46,613 nucleotides of DNA, taken from the NCBI RefSeq assembly GCF_001897685.1, contig NZ_MKUG01000024.1:1-46613 (forward strand), given 5' to 3'. This DNA comes from Thiobacillus sp. 65-1402. Lineage in GTDB: Bacteria > Pseudomonadota > Gammaproteobacteria > Burkholderiales > Thiobacillaceae. The notes under the pieces were generated by a model. It was not told where the DNA came from and made no database searches. It was given only the letters and a program-made list of their open reading frames with translations. Shown in pieces: positions 1 to 10,091 of the stretch; position 1 is the stretch's first letter, and every line of letters starts with the position of its first letter. The translations under genes were made by a program, and so were the position numbers.

Positions 1-1
1 G

Positions 2-2425
2 GCCCGCTCGCCGGTGCTGCAGCGCCTGGCCGCCGCCGGTGCGCTGCCGTCCGCCGTCACCCACGAAATGCAGCGCTCGGTCGACATGTTCGGCGCGCTG
101 TTCGACACCATGCACGCCGAGAAATCGGTCAGCGAGGGCATGCGTCCGTTCTTCCAGCAACTGGAAACCAGCCTCATCAAGCTGGCGATGTCCGACCCGC
201 AATTCCTGAATTCGCCTGCCCACCCGGCGCACAAGGTATTGAACACGCTCGACCGCATCAGCATGGTGGCCGGCGACGACGGCAAGATCACCGACCAGCG
301 CCTGCTGCGGCTGATGAGCCGCTGGACCGACCGCATCAACGCCGAGGCCGACAAGAATCCCGGCGTGTTCGAGGAGGCGCGCACCCAGCTCGAACGCGTG
401 GTCAAGCCGCTGCTGAACGAGCGTGCCGCGCGCGTGTTCCGCCTGCAGGAAATGTGCGAAGGCCGCCAGCGCGCCGAAGTCGTCAAGCAGCGCATCCTGC
501 GCGAACTGCTGGCGCGGCTGGGCGAACGCCAGATACCCAATGCTGTGATCGAACTCCTCAATGGCGGCTGGCGCAATGTTCTGCTGATGGCCGAGGTACG
601 CCACGGCGCCGATAGCGACGAGGCGCGCGAAGCCTGGCAGGTGCTGCAGCAGCTGTGCGCCTGGCTCGACCCCGAGCTGTCCGACCCGCCGGCTGCGGCG
701 GACATCCAGACCCTGCTGCAGCGCATCGACCAGGCGCTCACCCGGGTGTGCGCCGACAAGTTCGCGCAGGACTGCATCGTCGACCAGCTTGCGGCCGCGC
801 TGTTCGACGAGGACAAGTCGCTGCATCAGCACACCCCGGTCGCCGCCCGCCTCAACGACGCTGCCGGCGAGCCGCTCTCCGAGGTGCAGGACAACCTGGC
901 CGAACGCCTGCGAGTGGGGGACTGGCTGCAGTTCAATTCGCTCGACACCCCGCTCAACCTGATCTGGATCGGCGACCAGCCGCCGGTGTACGTATTCGCC
1001 AACTACCGCGGCCTCAAGAAACTCGACCTCAAGCGTCAGGACCTGCTGCAGTCGCTGGAAAACGGAACGGCGCAATGGACCGAGGACCTGGAACTGCCGC
1101 TGATGGACCGCTCCTACAGCGCGATGATCCAGAAAATGCAGCGCGACCTCTTGTGGCAATCCTCGCACGACGCCGCCACCGGGTTTGCCAACCGCAAGAC
1201 CTTCTTCCGCGCCATCCGCCGCAACTGGCTGCGCAGCGAAACGGCGGACGGCGGCTACGTCGTCGGCGTGATCCAGCTCGACATCAGCAAGCCTGCGGGC
1301 GAGGCCGCAGGGGTCGAAATCCGCACCCCCGTCCTGCGCGAATTCGCCCGGCTGCTACCCGCAGCCCTGCCGGCCGACGCACTGTTTGCGCGTGCCGGCG
1401 AATCCGGCATTGCGTTCTGGGCGGAGGCCGCCGACAGCGCAGCCGCCGTGGCGCAGGCCGCTGCCCTGCTGCAGGCCATTTCCGACCATCCGCAGGAAAT
1501 CGACGGCACCCGCTGCCGCGTGCAGGCCGCGGCCGGCCTGATGTGGGCACGCGACTGCCTCAGCCCGGAAGCGTATTACGACAATGCCAACGCTGCCTGC
1601 GCCCGCGCCCGCGAATCCGGCGCGCCCATCGTGCAGTACGGCAGCGAGGCCGGCGACAGCGGCGTGCTGGCGCTGGCGCAATGGGCCCACGAGCTGACCG
1701 CCATTCTCGCGCACAACCGGCTCAGCCTGAATTGCCAGCCTGTCGCCGCCGCTGTCGATCCCGCAGGTACTCCGCTGTACTACGAGGTGCTGCTGCACCC
1801 CACGACCCATGCCGAACGCAGCATCGCCACGCGCGATCTGATCGCCGTCGCCGAGCGCCTGCAGCGCATCACCGAGATCGACCGCTGGGTGGTGAAAAGC
1901 GTCCTGCAATGGATGCGCGACCATGCTGAACAAGCCGCCCAGCTTGGCGGCCTCTCGATCAACCTGTCCGGCCAGTCGGTCACCAATCCGCTGTTCCTGA
2001 AACTGCTGCTGGCCGAACTGGCGCGCGGTGACGTGCCCGGCGACAAGCTCATCTTCGAAATCAGCGAAGCCGACGCCGTCGAAGGCCATGCCCAGACCCA
2101 GCTCTTCATGCGCCAGTTGCAGCGCCACGGCTGCCGCTTCATCCTCGACGATTTTGGCGTCGGCACCAGTTCCTACACCCGGCTGAAGGGTATGAAGCTG
2201 GATTACCTGAAGATCGACCGCGCCCTGGTGCGCGAGATCGGCACCAGCATGATCGGCGAGGCGCTGGTGCGCTCGATCCTGGAAACGGGCAGCTTCCTCG
2301 GGATCAAGACGGTAGCGGGGTTTGTCGAGGATGCGGACACGCTCACCAAGCTGGCGGAGATGGGGGTGGATTGCGTGCAGGGGTATCTGATCGGGGAGCC
2401 GAAGCCGCTGGAGAGTCTGGCTTAA
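2..2425 (+). CDS. DUF1631 protein with degenerate GGDEF and EAL domains (5' partial)
   Basis: The frame is open to the left edge of the window, so the gene is probably truncated; a GTG at 14 is only the first possible start inside it. Counting from that GTG, residues 1-280 look like the C-terminal part of a DUF1631 region. About 375-545 is a GGDEF-like domain whose signature is replaced by AGESG (461-465), so cyclase activity is unlikely. About 560-800 is an EAL-like domain. It keeps EVL (591-593), NLSG, the Glu of FEISE, DDFG, the Lys of LKID and QGY. The Glu of the usual AEGVE loop is Gly here (AGFVE), a catalytic ligand in this family. The protein is therefore more likely a c-di-GMP or protein-binding regulator than an active phosphodiesterase. 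Family knowledge supports the domain calls; the loss of activity is inference. Confidence 0.8.
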   Translation, partial: ARSPVLQRLAAAGALPSAVTHEMQRSVDMFGALFDTMHAEKSVSEGMRPFFQQLETSLIKLAMSDPQFLNSPAHPAHKVLNTLDRISMVAGDDGKITDQRLLRLMSRWTDRINAEADKNPGVFEEARTQLERVVKPLLNERAARVFRLQEMCEGRQRAEVVKQRILRELLARLGERQIPNAVIELLNGGWRNVLLMAEVRHGADSDEAREAWQVLQQLCAWLDPELSDPPAAADIQTLLQRIDQALTRVCADKFAQDCIVDQLAAALFDEDKSLHQHTPVAARLNDAAGEPLSEVQDNLAERLRVGDWLQFNSLDTPLNLIWIGDQPPVYVFANYRGLKKLDLKRQDLLQSLENGTAQWTEDLELPLMDRSYSAMIQKMQRDLLWQSSHDAATGFANRKTFFRAIRRNWLRSETADGGYVVGVIQLDISKPAGEAAGVEIRTPVLREFARLLPAALPADALFARAGESGIAFWAEAADSAAAVAQAAALLQAISDHPQEIDGTRCRVQAAAGLMWARDCLSPEAYYDNANAACARARESGAPIVQYGSEAGDSGVLALAQWAHELTAILAHNRLSLNCQPVAAAVDPAGTPLYYEVLLHPTTHAERSIATRDLIAVAERLQRITEIDRWVVKSVLQWMRDHAEQAAQLGGLSINLSGQSVTNPLFLKLLLAELARGDVPGDKLIFEISEADAVEGHAQTQLFMRQLQRHGCRFILDDFGVGTSSYTRLKGMKLDYLKIDRALVREIGTSMIGEALVRSILETGSFLGIKTVAGFVEDADTLTKLAEMGVDCVQGYLIGEPKPLESLA

Positions 2426-2440
2426 CGCAGCCTCTCAATA

Positions 2441-2466
2441 CCGTTCGTGCTGAGCTTGTCGAAGCA
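2441..2466. repeat. Dispersed intergenic repeat word
   Basis: The word TTCGTGCTGAGCTTGTCGAA lies just after the DUF1631 stop. Its complement, TTCGACAAGCTCAGCACGAA, is a word I recognise from scattered intergenic copies in many GC-rich proteobacterial genomes. A single copy is visible here, so the repeat status rests on prior knowledge. Confidence 0.45.
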
Positions 2467-2531
2467 CTGTCGACAGTAGATGGGATATTCGCAGGACCAC
2501 CGCCCGTTGGCCGGGGGTAGCCCGGCAGCTA

Positions 2532-2563
2532 GTCACTTTTCTTGTCTCGCCAAGAAAAGTGAC
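2532..2563. repeat. Perfect 13-bp inverted repeat
   Basis: GTCACTTTTCTTG and its exact complement CAAGAAAAGTGAC enclose a 6-base loop. It is followed by CCAAAGAAGGCGACCCC, a word that accompanies similar hairpins in intergenic repeats of other beta- and gammaproteobacteria (from memory). It lacks a U-tract, so it looks like a dispersed REP-like element and not a terminator. Confidence 0.6.
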
Positions 2564-2760
2564 CCAAAGAAGGCGACCCCGACATCCCCGAAACCCCGAA
2601 AACCGAGCCCGCCGGACGGGCGGTGAAGGACTCGCCCCGCCTTGCTGTTTTTGATTTGGTTTTTTGTGGGCGGGGCTCAAACACCTTCGCCGCTGATCCG
2701 CCCGGCAGGCTCGATTTCCGGCGGGGCTGTAAGGGAAGGAAAGTCAAAACCAGGGCGGTA

Positions 2761-2789
2761 ATGACCGAGTGGTTTGCGCACTCGGTCAT
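2761..2789. repeat. Perfect 11-bp inverted repeat
   Basis: ATGACCGAGTG and CACTCGGTCAT flank a 7-base loop. It lies about 50 bp beyond the 3' end of the minus-strand hypothetical gene and could act as an mRNA end structure. It has no T-tract on either side, so a terminator call is weak. Confidence 0.5.
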
Positions 2790-2841
2790 CGGCGCCTTTC
2801 CCGCGCAATACCCTTCGGTTGTTACGCCCAACCCGAGCTCT

Positions 2842-3675
2842 TTACTCAAGCTTCAATGCTACGCTATGTTTTCTGGATAGCGCTTCGAGCGCGTCCAGTC
2901 CTGCCATAACCAGACTCTCATCCTTCCGCACCGCCTCAAGTACGTTTTGAAGTCTGATTTCTGTACGCGTCAAGCGATCCCGGATGGTGAACAACCGTAC
3001 TCGGTGTTCTGCAATCTCATTCTTAGGTAACGCCAATATCGACTCGACCTCCGCGAGATCTTCCTTGGCCGAAACGTGCAGCGACTTGAGTTCCTGCCCA
3101 CTTGAACCGATTCGATTCATGGAATCAACAACTTCCCTGTGCAGCGTCTCGACTTCCCTTGTGCGGGGCTGCAGTTCTGAAAGCTTGCTGGCGACCAATC
3201 TGAATTCTTCCGAAGTCCTGGCGTATCTCCGATCGATATCCTCGGTATCGACCTTGCCTCCGCCACTGGCATTCAGCAGCCCCGATATCTTATTTAGCCT
3301 GGCGCGCTCGCCCTCATAGGCCTTTGCCAGTGCCTGCAAGTCCTTCTGAATGTCCTCGTCAATCACAAGACCATCAGCCAACTCTTCTGGGCTGAATGGC
3401 GGATCGACGTACGGACGCGTAGGATTGATCCAACCATCGGGGACCCTAAAGAACAGCGCCTCAAGCACGTTCTGCTCCCTCTTTACGCAACGCCAGGTCT
3501 TGGCGCTTATCAAGAAGTCATTGCGGGTCAACTTGGATCTATCAACATCTTGCAGCATCCCGTAGCGGGCCCCGCACGTGGAGACCTTACTCGCCAAGGA
3601 GTATGTTGTGTACATACTCGCCCCTTGGTATGCGGCGAAAGCTATTACGCTGTAGATAACGAGCTTCTTTATCAT
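2842..3675 (-). CDS. Hypothetical membrane-anchored coiled-coil protein
   Basis: Not recognised. The ATG at 3675 gives 277 residues; an upstream TTG at 3687 would add four, and neither has a clear ribosome site. Residues 1-20 (MIKKLVIYSVIAFAAYQGAS) form one hydrophobic segment, followed by a soluble region. Long heptad-rich helices span about 115-275 (for example DLQALAKAYEGERARLNKI and RLTRTEIRLQNVLEAVRKDE), predicting an elongated coiled coil. Two Cys residues lie near the membrane segment. The gene starts about 50 bp after tldD on the same strand. Its base composition is clearly less GC-rich than its neighbours and it abuts repeat-laden DNA, which suggests acquisition from elsewhere. An envelope-spanning or tethering role is only a guess. 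Confidence 0.7.
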   Translation of the reverse strand: MIKKLVIYSVIAFAAYQGASMYTTYSLASKVSTCGARYGMLQDVDRSKLTRNDFLISAKTWRCVKREQNVLEALFFRVPDGWINPTRPYVDPPFSPEELADGLVIDEDIQKDLQALAKAYEGERARLNKISGLLNASGGGKVDTEDIDRRYARTSEEFRLVASKLSELQPRTREVETLHREVVDSMNRIGSSGQELKSLHVSAKEDLAEVESILALPKNEIAEHRVRLFTIRDRLTRTEIRLQNVLEAVRKDESLVMAGLDALEALSRKHSVALKLE

Positions 3676-3724
3676 TTCAGCGAGCAACTGGTCTGCTGCA
3701 CATACTTGGCGAGCCGAATCCGGG

Positions 3725-5197
3725 TCAAGCCGTCCCGCCCACCGTCAACCCATCGATCCTCAGCGTCGGCTGCCCCACCCCAACCGGCACGCTCTGCCCT
3801 TCCTTGCCGCAGGTGCCGACACCGCTGTCCATCTCCATGTCGTTGCCGATCATCGAGACGCGCGTCAGCACTTCGGGGCCGTTGCCGATGAGCGTCGCGC
3901 CCTTCACGGGATAGGTGATCTTGCCGTCCTCGATCATGTAGGCCTCGGCGGCGGAGAAGACGAACTTGCCGCTGGTGATGTCGACCTGGCCGCCGCCGAA
4001 GTTGACGGCGTAGAGGCCGTTCTTCAACGAGGCGATGATCTCCTGCGGGTTCTTGTCGCCGCCGAGCATGAGGGTGTTGGTCATGCGCGGCATGGTCAGA
4101 TGCGCAAACGATTCGCGCCGGGCGTTGCCGGTGGGCTGCATGCCCATCAGGCGGGCGTTCATCATGTCCTGCATGTAGCCGGTGAGGATGCCGTCTTCAA
4201 TCAGGGTGGTGCGCTGGGTGGGGTTGCCTTCGTCGTCGACGTTCAAGGAGCCGCGCCTGAGCGGAATGGTGCCGTCGTCGACCACGGTGACGCCGGGCGC
4301 GGCGACGCGCTCGCCGATGCGGCCGGAGAAGGCCGAGCTGCCCTTGCGGTTGAAGTCGCCTTCGAGGCCGTGGCCGATCGCTTCGTGCAGGAGGATGCCG
4401 GGCCAGCCGGAGCCGAGCACGACGGTCATGCTGCCGGCCGGCGCGGGGCGCGCGTCGAGGTTGACCATGGCCTGGTGCACGGCCTGGCGCGCATATTTTT
4501 CCAGGATCTCGTCGCTGAAGTAGCTGTAGTCGAAGCGGCCGCCGCCGCCGCCGGAACCCTGTTCGCGGCGGCCGTCCTGCTCGGCGATGACCTGCAGCGA
4601 CAGCCGCACCAGCGGGCGCACGTCGGCAGCGAGATGGCCGTCGGAGCGGGCGACGAAGATGACTTCGTATTCGGAGGCGAGGCTCGCCATCACCTGGATG
4701 ACGCGCGGATCCATGGCGCGCGCCTTCTTCTCCAGCCGCTCCAAGAGCGCGACCTTGTCAGCATCCTGCAAGCTCACGAGGGGATCGACCGCGTTGTACA
4801 GCAGGCGGCCTTCGCCGCGCCGCACCACGCCGAAGCTGCGGTTCTGTCCGGCGCGCGCGATGGCGCGGGTGGCGTCGGCGGCAGCGCCAAGCGCGTCGAG
4901 GCTGATGTCGTCGGAATAGGCGAAGGCGGTCTTTTCGCCCGAAATCGCGCGCACGCCGACGCCCTGGTCGATGTTGAAGCTGCCGGACTTGACCTGGCCT
5001 TCTTCCAGGCTCCAGCCTTCGGAGCGCGAATACTGGAAATACAGGTCGGCGTAGTCGACGTCGTGCGTCAACAGCCGCCCGAACACCGGCGCCAGCTTGT
5101 CGGCGCCCAGTCCATTCGGGGTCAGCAGCGTGGCTTCGGCGGCATGAAACAGCTGTTCGGCAGTTTGGATGGGAACGAAGGCGTCACTTGGGTTCAT
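3725..5197 (-). CDS. tldD: TldD metalloprotease subunit
   Basis: TldD pairs with TldE/PmbA to form a zinc protease that degrades unfolded peptides and, in some bacteria, matures microcin B17 or processes CcdA. The 490-residue protein matches the usual length. The zinc site is plain: [11 protein letters not shown] follows GWPGILL, with downstream [19 protein letters not shown] and [13 protein letters not shown] typical of TldD. The ATG at 5197 is chosen because [12 protein letters not shown] begins the conserved part; the 29 extra codons upstream overlap the neighbour and are not family-like. It lies 17 bp after the nitrilase gene, making it the last gene of a yhdP-nitrilase-tldD operon, a layout common in beta- and gammaproteobacteria. 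No pmbA partner is in the window. Confidence 0.95.
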   Translation of the reverse strand: MNPSDAFVPIQTAEQLFHAAEATLLTPNGLGADKLAPVFGRLLTHDVDYADLYFQYSRSEGWSLEEGQVKSGSFNIDQGVGVRAISGEKTAFAYSDDISLDALGAAADATRAIARAGQNRSFGVVRRGEGRLLYNAVDPLVSLQDADKVALLERLEKKARAMDPRVIQVMASLASEYEVIFVARSDGHLAADVRPLVRLSLQVIAEQDGRREQGSGGGGGRFDYSYFSDEILEKYARQAVHQAMVNLDARPAPAGSMTVVLGSGWPGILLHEAIGHGLEGDFNRKGSSAFSGRIGERVAAPGVTVVDDGTIPLRRGSLNVDDEGNPTQRTTLIEDGILTGYMQDMMNARLMGMQPTGNARRESFAHLTMPRMTNTLMLGGDKNPQEIIASLKNGLYAVNFGGGQVDITSGKFVFSAAEAYMIEDGKITYPVKGATLIGNGPEVLTRVSMIGNDMEMDSGVGTCGKEGQSVPVGVGQPTLRIDGLTVGGTA

Positions 5198-5214
5198 GGC
5201 GATAATATCCTGAA

Positions 5215-6162
5215 TTACTTGGTGGAAGGCTCGCGCTTGGCCGGCACCCGGCGCTCGACCACGTCGACTTCGATCTGCTGGCACTGGATGTGGCGGTGCT
5301 TGAGCGCGGGCAGGCTCTTGCGCAAGCTGGCCTGATAGGCCGGGTTGATGTTGGCGATGACCACGCCGGAGCCGCGCGGCAGGCGGTCGAGCACCACGCC
5401 CCAGGGATCGACGATCATGCTGTCGCCATGGGTTTCGCGGCCCGACAGATGGTAGCCGCCCTGCGCCGGGGCGATCACATAGGCGAGGTTTTCGATGGCG
5501 CGCGCGCGAATCAGGGTTTCGAAATGCGCGCGCCCGGTGGTGGCGGTGAACGCCGCCGGCACCACGATGATGTCGACGTCGGGCATGGCGCGGTACAGCT
5601 CGGGGAAGCGCAGGTCGTAGCAGACCGACAGGCCGATGCGGCCGAACGGGCTGTTGAGGACGACCACCTTGTCGCCCGGCTCGATCAGCTTGGCTTCCTG
5701 GTAATGCTCGTTGCCGAGATCGAGACCGAACAGGTGAATCTTGTCGTAGCGCGCCACCAGCTTGCCGCGTTCGTCGTACACCAGGCAGCTGTTGCGCACC
5801 TTGTTCGCGGTGCTGGCCTCCAGCGGCACCGAGCCGCCTACCAGCCAGACGTGATGCTTCTTCGCCATGCGCGACAGAAAGGACTGGATCGGGCCATGGC
5901 CCTCCGCCTCGCGCGCCTTCACCACGTCGGCGTCTTTCATGGCCATGATGCAGAAGAACTCCGGCAGCACGACCAGGCGTGCGCCGCCTTCGACCGCCAG
6001 TTCGATGAGCCGCTCGGCTTCAGCCAGGTTGGCCGGCACATTGGGGCCGGACGCCATCTGGATGGCCGCCACGCGCACCGTGCCTGCCTGCGGCGCGGAT
6101 TTTTTGACTTGCGCACCCTTGGAGGGAGCCACGGTGGTTTTTGCGGTTTTTTTTGTCGTCAT
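5215..6162 (-). CDS. Carbon-nitrogen hydrolase (nitrilase superfamily, Nit1/YbeM-like)
   Basis: This is a 315-residue omega-amidase or deaminated-glutathione amidase-type enzyme that hydrolyses C-N bonds of small amides. The catalytic triad is visible: Glu in LPEFF, Lys in YDKIHLF and Cys in [14 protein letters not shown] 28-residue Lys/Ala/Thr-rich leader precedes the conserved [11 protein letters not shown] strand; it is low complexity and probably disordered. The final residues form a short Arg/Lys-rich tail. The gene sits between yhdP (16 bp upstream) and tldD (17 bp downstream), so co-transcription is very likely. Repair of deaminated glutathione is the best-supported family role, but the substrate cannot be fixed from sequence alone. 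Confidence 0.92.
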   Translation of the reverse strand: MTTKKTAKTTVAPSKGAQVKKSAPQAGTVRVAAIQMASGPNVPANLAEAERLIELAVEGGARLVVLPEFFCIMAMKDADVVKAREAEGHGPIQSFLSRMAKKHHVWLVGGSVPLEASTANKVRNSCLVYDERGKLVARYDKIHLFGLDLGNEHYQEAKLIEPGDKVVVLNSPFGRIGLSVCYDLRFPELYRAMPDVDIIVVPAAFTATTGRAHFETLIRARAIENLAYVIAPAQGGYHLSGRETHGDSMIVDPWGVVLDRLPRGSGVVIANINPAYQASLRKSLPALKHRHIQCQQIEVDVVERRVPAKREPSTK

Positions 6163-6177
6163 GTACGGGTTCCACGA

Positions 6178-9100
6178 TCAGGGTTCGGACACTTGGGGTT
6201 CAGCTTTGGCCTTGGGCAGTCGCTTGACATCGGGTGCCTGCCACGCCCCGGTCACCATATATTCCTGGCTGATGACCTCTTCGAACGGGTCGCGCAGCAG
6301 TTTCTGCGCGGCCAGCGCACCCACGCCTGCCAGCGGCCCGCCGAGCAGGGCGCCTGCCACGGCCACGCCTTCGGACAGCTTCGGAATCACCTTGACCCTG
6401 AGCTGCACGGTCTCCTGGTTGAGGTCGGCCAGCCCCGACATGTTGACCTTGGCGGCCGGCCCGCGCATCTTGAAGTCATCGCTGTAGACCACGCCGCGCG
6501 CAATGCGCAGGGTGGCGCCGATGTCGTCGAAGGCATAGCCTTCATTGAAGATATCACGGAAATCGAAGTTCAGCCGGCGCGGCAGCGATTGCAGGCTCAA
6601 CACGCCGAGCAGCTTGCCGACGCCCGGATCGAGCTTGAGGAACTGCCCGCTTCTGGCCTTGAAATCGAGCTGTCCCGCCAGCGTGCCGAACGCGAAATCG
6701 GCGGGCGAGCCTTCCCACGCGGCATTGCCCTGGACCTCGGCGCTGCCGCGTTTGAGCGCATCGGGGTAGCCAAAGCGGGCCAGAAACTTGCCCGCATCGA
6801 GCACATTCAGGCTCAGCTCCGCCCGAGTTTCGCCCAGGCCGCTGTCGCGCCACAGGCCGCTCATGCGAAACACGCTGTCGGGATGCGTGAGCTGCAGGGT
6901 GTCGATCATCAGGCCCTGCGGCGTGCCGCGCGCCACCGCTTCCAGCCGTCCCAGGGCATGGTCCTGCAGCCGGAAATCCTCCACCGTCAGATCCAGCATC
7001 GGAAAATCCGCTGCCTTCATGTTCATTTCATCGGCCGTCCCGCTCGCCGGCATTCTGGCGGGGATGATCAGCTGCCTGAACTGCGCCGACACGCGAGCGG
7101 GCTGCTCCCGCAAGGATTCCGGCCCGCCGCGGGCTGAAGCCCCGGTGGAATCGTAGGCGCCGGCCGGACGATAGGTCAGCACGCCGTTCATTTCGCGCCC
7201 GCTCACCTGGGTGCGCAACAGGCCGCTGCGGGTACGCCCCAGCAGGCGCACATCCTGATAGCGCCGCCCCATCAGGTCGAATGCATCGAAACTGAGATCG
7301 ATGGACGACAGCGGCACGGTGGCACCGCCCCCGCCCGCGGGCAACAGCGCCATCCAGCCGGAGACGTCCAGGCCGCGCCCACTTCCGGCCAGACGCAGAC
7401 CGGGTTCGCCCGGCATGACCGCCTGCCCGCCAAAACGGATTTCGCCGCGGCCGAAGCCGCCTGCCGCGGTGCTGCGCCACAGCGCGCTGAGGGTTCGGCC
7501 CAGCCGGACTTCGTTCAGCCGGGCATCGCCCTGCGGCTGGCGGATCACCAGCAGCGGCAGCGGCTGGGCGGCCGCCTTGGCCAGCGGCGCCGGCAGGCTG
7601 GAGCCCAGCCCGGCCAGATCGGATTCGATGCGGACCCGCTCCCCTTCGGGCTCAAGATCGACCTGGCCACGCCACATGGCTTGTCCTGACAGATGCTTGC
7701 TCCATGCCGCATTGAGCCACGGCGCCATGCCCGCCACGCTAGCCCGTCCCTGCGCCAGAATCTGCACCTGGCCGTTGCGGGTGGCGGTATCGATGCGTAC
7801 CGGCCCGCCCAGAAACTGCGCAGCGATGCTTTTCGCGCTCAGGCTGTCGCCGGTGAATTCGATGTCGCCGCGCACCTGGTTGAACTGCGGCAAGCCGGCC
7901 GGCAGCAGGGTATTGCCCAGGAACGACAGGGTGCCGGCCAGCGTGGTGTTGTGGCTGTAGCGCAGCGGCACCTGCAACTTCAGGGCGAGCCGCATCGGCC
8001 CGTTGCCGTCCAGCTCGTCGGTGAAACCGCGCAGGCGCTCGCCCACCGGGCTGAAGTTGGCGAAACGGATGAAGTCCCGGACCGGGCCATTGGCCTGGCC
8101 TTCGATGTTCAACTGCTCTTCCTGATGCAACAGATCCGGGATGACGGCTTTCACCGGCGACAGCGCCACACCGTAAATCCGTGCCTGGCTGGAGGTCACT
8201 TCCATGATCTTGCCGTGGAACAACAGGCGCGCCTGGATACCCTCGATGCGCGGCCAGCCCGGCACATAGTCGATCACCGCATCCTTGACCTGCGCATCGA
8301 CGCGGAACACGCCATTGCCCTGGTCGAACGGAAACCCGGCCAGGTCGCCTTTCAAGGTCAGCCGCACATCGTCGGAGTCGCCGGCCACGACACCCTGCTT
8401 CACCCAGTCGACGGTGTGATCGCCGATCGTTTTCGGCAGGTAGCGGTACACCGCGGTGCCGTCGGCGCGGCTCAGATGCGCGCTCAGATCGATCACGCCG
8501 CGCTGCCCCGGGATCAACTCGTAGTGCCCCTTGGCCGTGCCTGCCATGTCCTTGTTGGAGAAAGCCATGTCGTCCAGCGTCAGGCGCCGGCCGCGCGGCG
8601 TTTTTTGCCAGTTGCCGCGCGCGCGCAGGCTGGCGAACTCAAAAACGGGTTCGCGGAACAGGCCGGACAAACCGAGTTCCAGGCGATCCGAGTCGATCTC
8701 GAACACGCCTTCGCGTGCATCGCCCTCGATGCGCCCGGAAAGATTGGCCAGTCCGGGCTGATTGCCGGCTGCCGTCACCCCCAGGCCGGTAAAACGGGCG
8801 GCAATGCTGAAATTGTCCAGTCCCGGCTGCGCTCCGCTCCAGCGGAAGCGCAAGGTGTCGAAGCGCCCTTGCGGCTGCAGGGTTTGCAGGCGCGCACGCA
8901 GTTCGGGATCCATCGGCAGGCTCGGCAACAGCGACTGCCAGCCGCCCAGGCTGAGGGCTTGCGCAGTGATCTCGTGCGAGGTGGCATTCCAGGCCAGTCC
9001 GGCGTTGAACGGCGCGCCCAAGGCCGCACCCGGCCGCGCCACGCGCAGATTTTCAAACGTCACCTGCTGGCCGTCACCGCTGCGCTGCCACCTGGCCTGC

Positions 9101-10011
9101 CCGCGCAGCTGCGCCAGCCGCAGCGCGGGCAGGCCGTCGCCAAGCACGGCATCGATCGCGCGCAGATCCAGTCCGGCGGCCACCCCGGCGAGCGTGCCGT
9201 GCGCCACGTCGAGCTGCAGGCTCAGCGCGCCCCAGCCCTGTTGCGGCTGATATGGCAAGGCCAGCCAGGCGGCGAGACGCGGGAACGACACCCCGGCGAC
9301 CGTAGCGCCGACGATGCCGTTCCAGGTTTTGAGGTCGTTCGCATTGCGTGCACTCAGCTTCGCCTCGACCGTCAACGGCCGCGCCAGGCTGGCCGGCGGG
9401 GTGGCGCGCAATTGCAGGCGATGGGTGCGGCGCACGTTGGTCAGCGTGAAGTCGACCGCGGTCAGGATCAGCGGCGGCGCATTGCGCACTTCGTCCAGCC
9501 AGGTGAGCGTGGCCTTGCCCACATGCACCCGCCCCTGCCGCAGCAGCCAGTCGGAAAAACCGCTGTCGGGCGCAGCCGGGTTGATCGGAATGCCGCCGAC
9601 ATAAAAGTGCCCGTCGCGCGCACGCCGCACCCCCAGCGCCAATCCCTGCAGCTCGATCCGGCTGAAGCGCGGTTCCAGAAACAGCAGCGAACGCCAGGCA
9701 AAGGCGGCCTCGAGCTCGGGCAAATAAAGGACCGGGTGGCCCTGCTGATCGTGCAGGCGCACGCCTTGCAGCCGGAACTCGGGGCGTGCCTGCTGCCACG
9801 TCCCGGATACGGCTTCGAGCGTCACGCGCTGTCCCAGCGCGCGCGACATCAGATTCGCCACCGTGTCGCGATGCTCGGCGATATTGGGCAGCACCCAGAA
9901 AAACATCAGCGCCGCGGCGGTCGCGAAGCCGAGCGCGGCAAGCGCAGCCAGGGCCGCCAGCCAGCGCGCGGCACGGCGCAGGAACAACGACAAGGCGGGG
10001 GAAACGGTCAT
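6178..10011 (-). CDS. yhdP: YhdP family AsmA-like envelope protein
   Basis: This 1277-residue protein has an N-terminal transmembrane anchor (about 15-40, rich in Ala/Leu) followed by a very long beta-rich periplasmic region and the conserved C-terminal segment around KVIPKLSEGVAVAGALLGG. That architecture fits the AsmA-like/DUF3971 YhdP family. In Escherichia coli, YhdP with TamB and YdbH moves phospholipid between inner and outer membranes through a bridge-like hydrophobic groove. Length matches the family (about 1270). It heads the operon with nitrilase and tldD. The start ATG at 10011 places the anchor at the N-terminus. Substrate transport here is inferred from the family. Confidence 0.93.
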   Translation of the reverse strand: MTVSPALSLFLRRAARWLAALAALAALGFATAAALMFFWVLPNIAEHRDTVANLMSRALGQRVTLEAVSGTWQQARPEFRLQGVRLHDQQGHPVLYLPELEAAFAWRSLLFLEPRFSRIELQGLALGVRRARDGHFYVGGIPINPAAPDSGFSDWLLRQGRVHVGKATLTWLDEVRNAPPLILTAVDFTLTNVRRTHRLQLRATPPASLARPLTVEAKLSARNANDLKTWNGIVGATVAGVSFPRLAAWLALPYQPQQGWGALSLQLDVAHGTLAGVAAGLDLRAIDAVLGDGLPALRLAQLRGQARWQRSGDGQQVTFENLRVARPGAALGAPFNAGLAWNATSHEITAQALSLGGWQSLLPSLPMDPELRARLQTLQPQGRFDTLRFRWSGAQPGLDNFSIAARFTGLGVTAAGNQPGLANLSGRIEGDAREGVFEIDSDRLELGLSGLFREPVFEFASLRARGNWQKTPRGRRLTLDDMAFSNKDMAGTAKGHYELIPGQRGVIDLSAHLSRADGTAVYRYLPKTIGDHTVDWVKQGVVAGDSDDVRLTLKGDLAGFPFDQGNGVFRVDAQVKDAVIDYVPGWPRIEGIQARLLFHGKIMEVTSSQARIYGVALSPVKAVIPDLLHQEEQLNIEGQANGPVRDFIRFANFSPVGERLRGFTDELDGNGPMRLALKLQVPLRYSHNTTLAGTLSFLGNTLLPAGLPQFNQVRGDIEFTGDSLSAKSIAAQFLGGPVRIDTATRNGQVQILAQGRASVAGMAPWLNAAWSKHLSGQAMWRGQVDLEPEGERVRIESDLAGLGSSLPAPLAKAAAQPLPLLVIRQPQGDARLNEVRLGRTLSALWRSTAAGGFGRGEIRFGGQAVMPGEPGLRLAGSGRGLDVSGWMALLPAGGGGATVPLSSIDLSFDAFDLMGRRYQDVRLLGRTRSGLLRTQVSGREMNGVLTYRPAGAYDSTGASARGGPESLREQPARVSAQFRQLIIPARMPASGTADEMNMKAADFPMLDLTVEDFRLQDHALGRLEAVARGTPQGLMIDTLQLTHPDSVFRMSGLWRDSGLGETRAELSLNVLDAGKFLARFGYPDALKRGSAEVQGNAAWEGSPADFAFGTLAGQLDFKARSGQFLKLDPGVGKLLGVLSLQSLPRRLNFDFRDIFNEGYAFDDIGATLRIARGVVYSDDFKMRGPAAKVNMSGLADLNQETVQLRVKVIPKLSEGVAVAGALLGGPLAGVGALAAQKLLRDPFEEVISQEYMVTGAWQAPDVKRLPKAKAEPQVSEP

Positions 10012-10091
10012 AACGTGCGGCTCTCGGAACCACCGATTCTATGCGTTTGCCCGCGTATTGCGTGAAAAGGGCGGTGGTAGATTCTTGCGCT

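Larger units (their letters stand above)
2426..2841. other. Intergenic region rich in repeats, no gene
   Basis: This 416-bp gap between the DUF1631 gene and a convergent hypothetical gene holds the repeat word at 2441, the 13-bp hairpin at 2532-2563 and a second perfect hairpin at 2761-2789. Short open frames here have no credible start, ribosome site or recognisable product. No transposase remnant was seen. Confidence 0.6.

Noticed and set aside
2761-2789. Hairpin as intrinsic terminator of the hypothetical gene
   Set aside because: There is no T-tract on either strand, so it is listed as an inverted repeat only.
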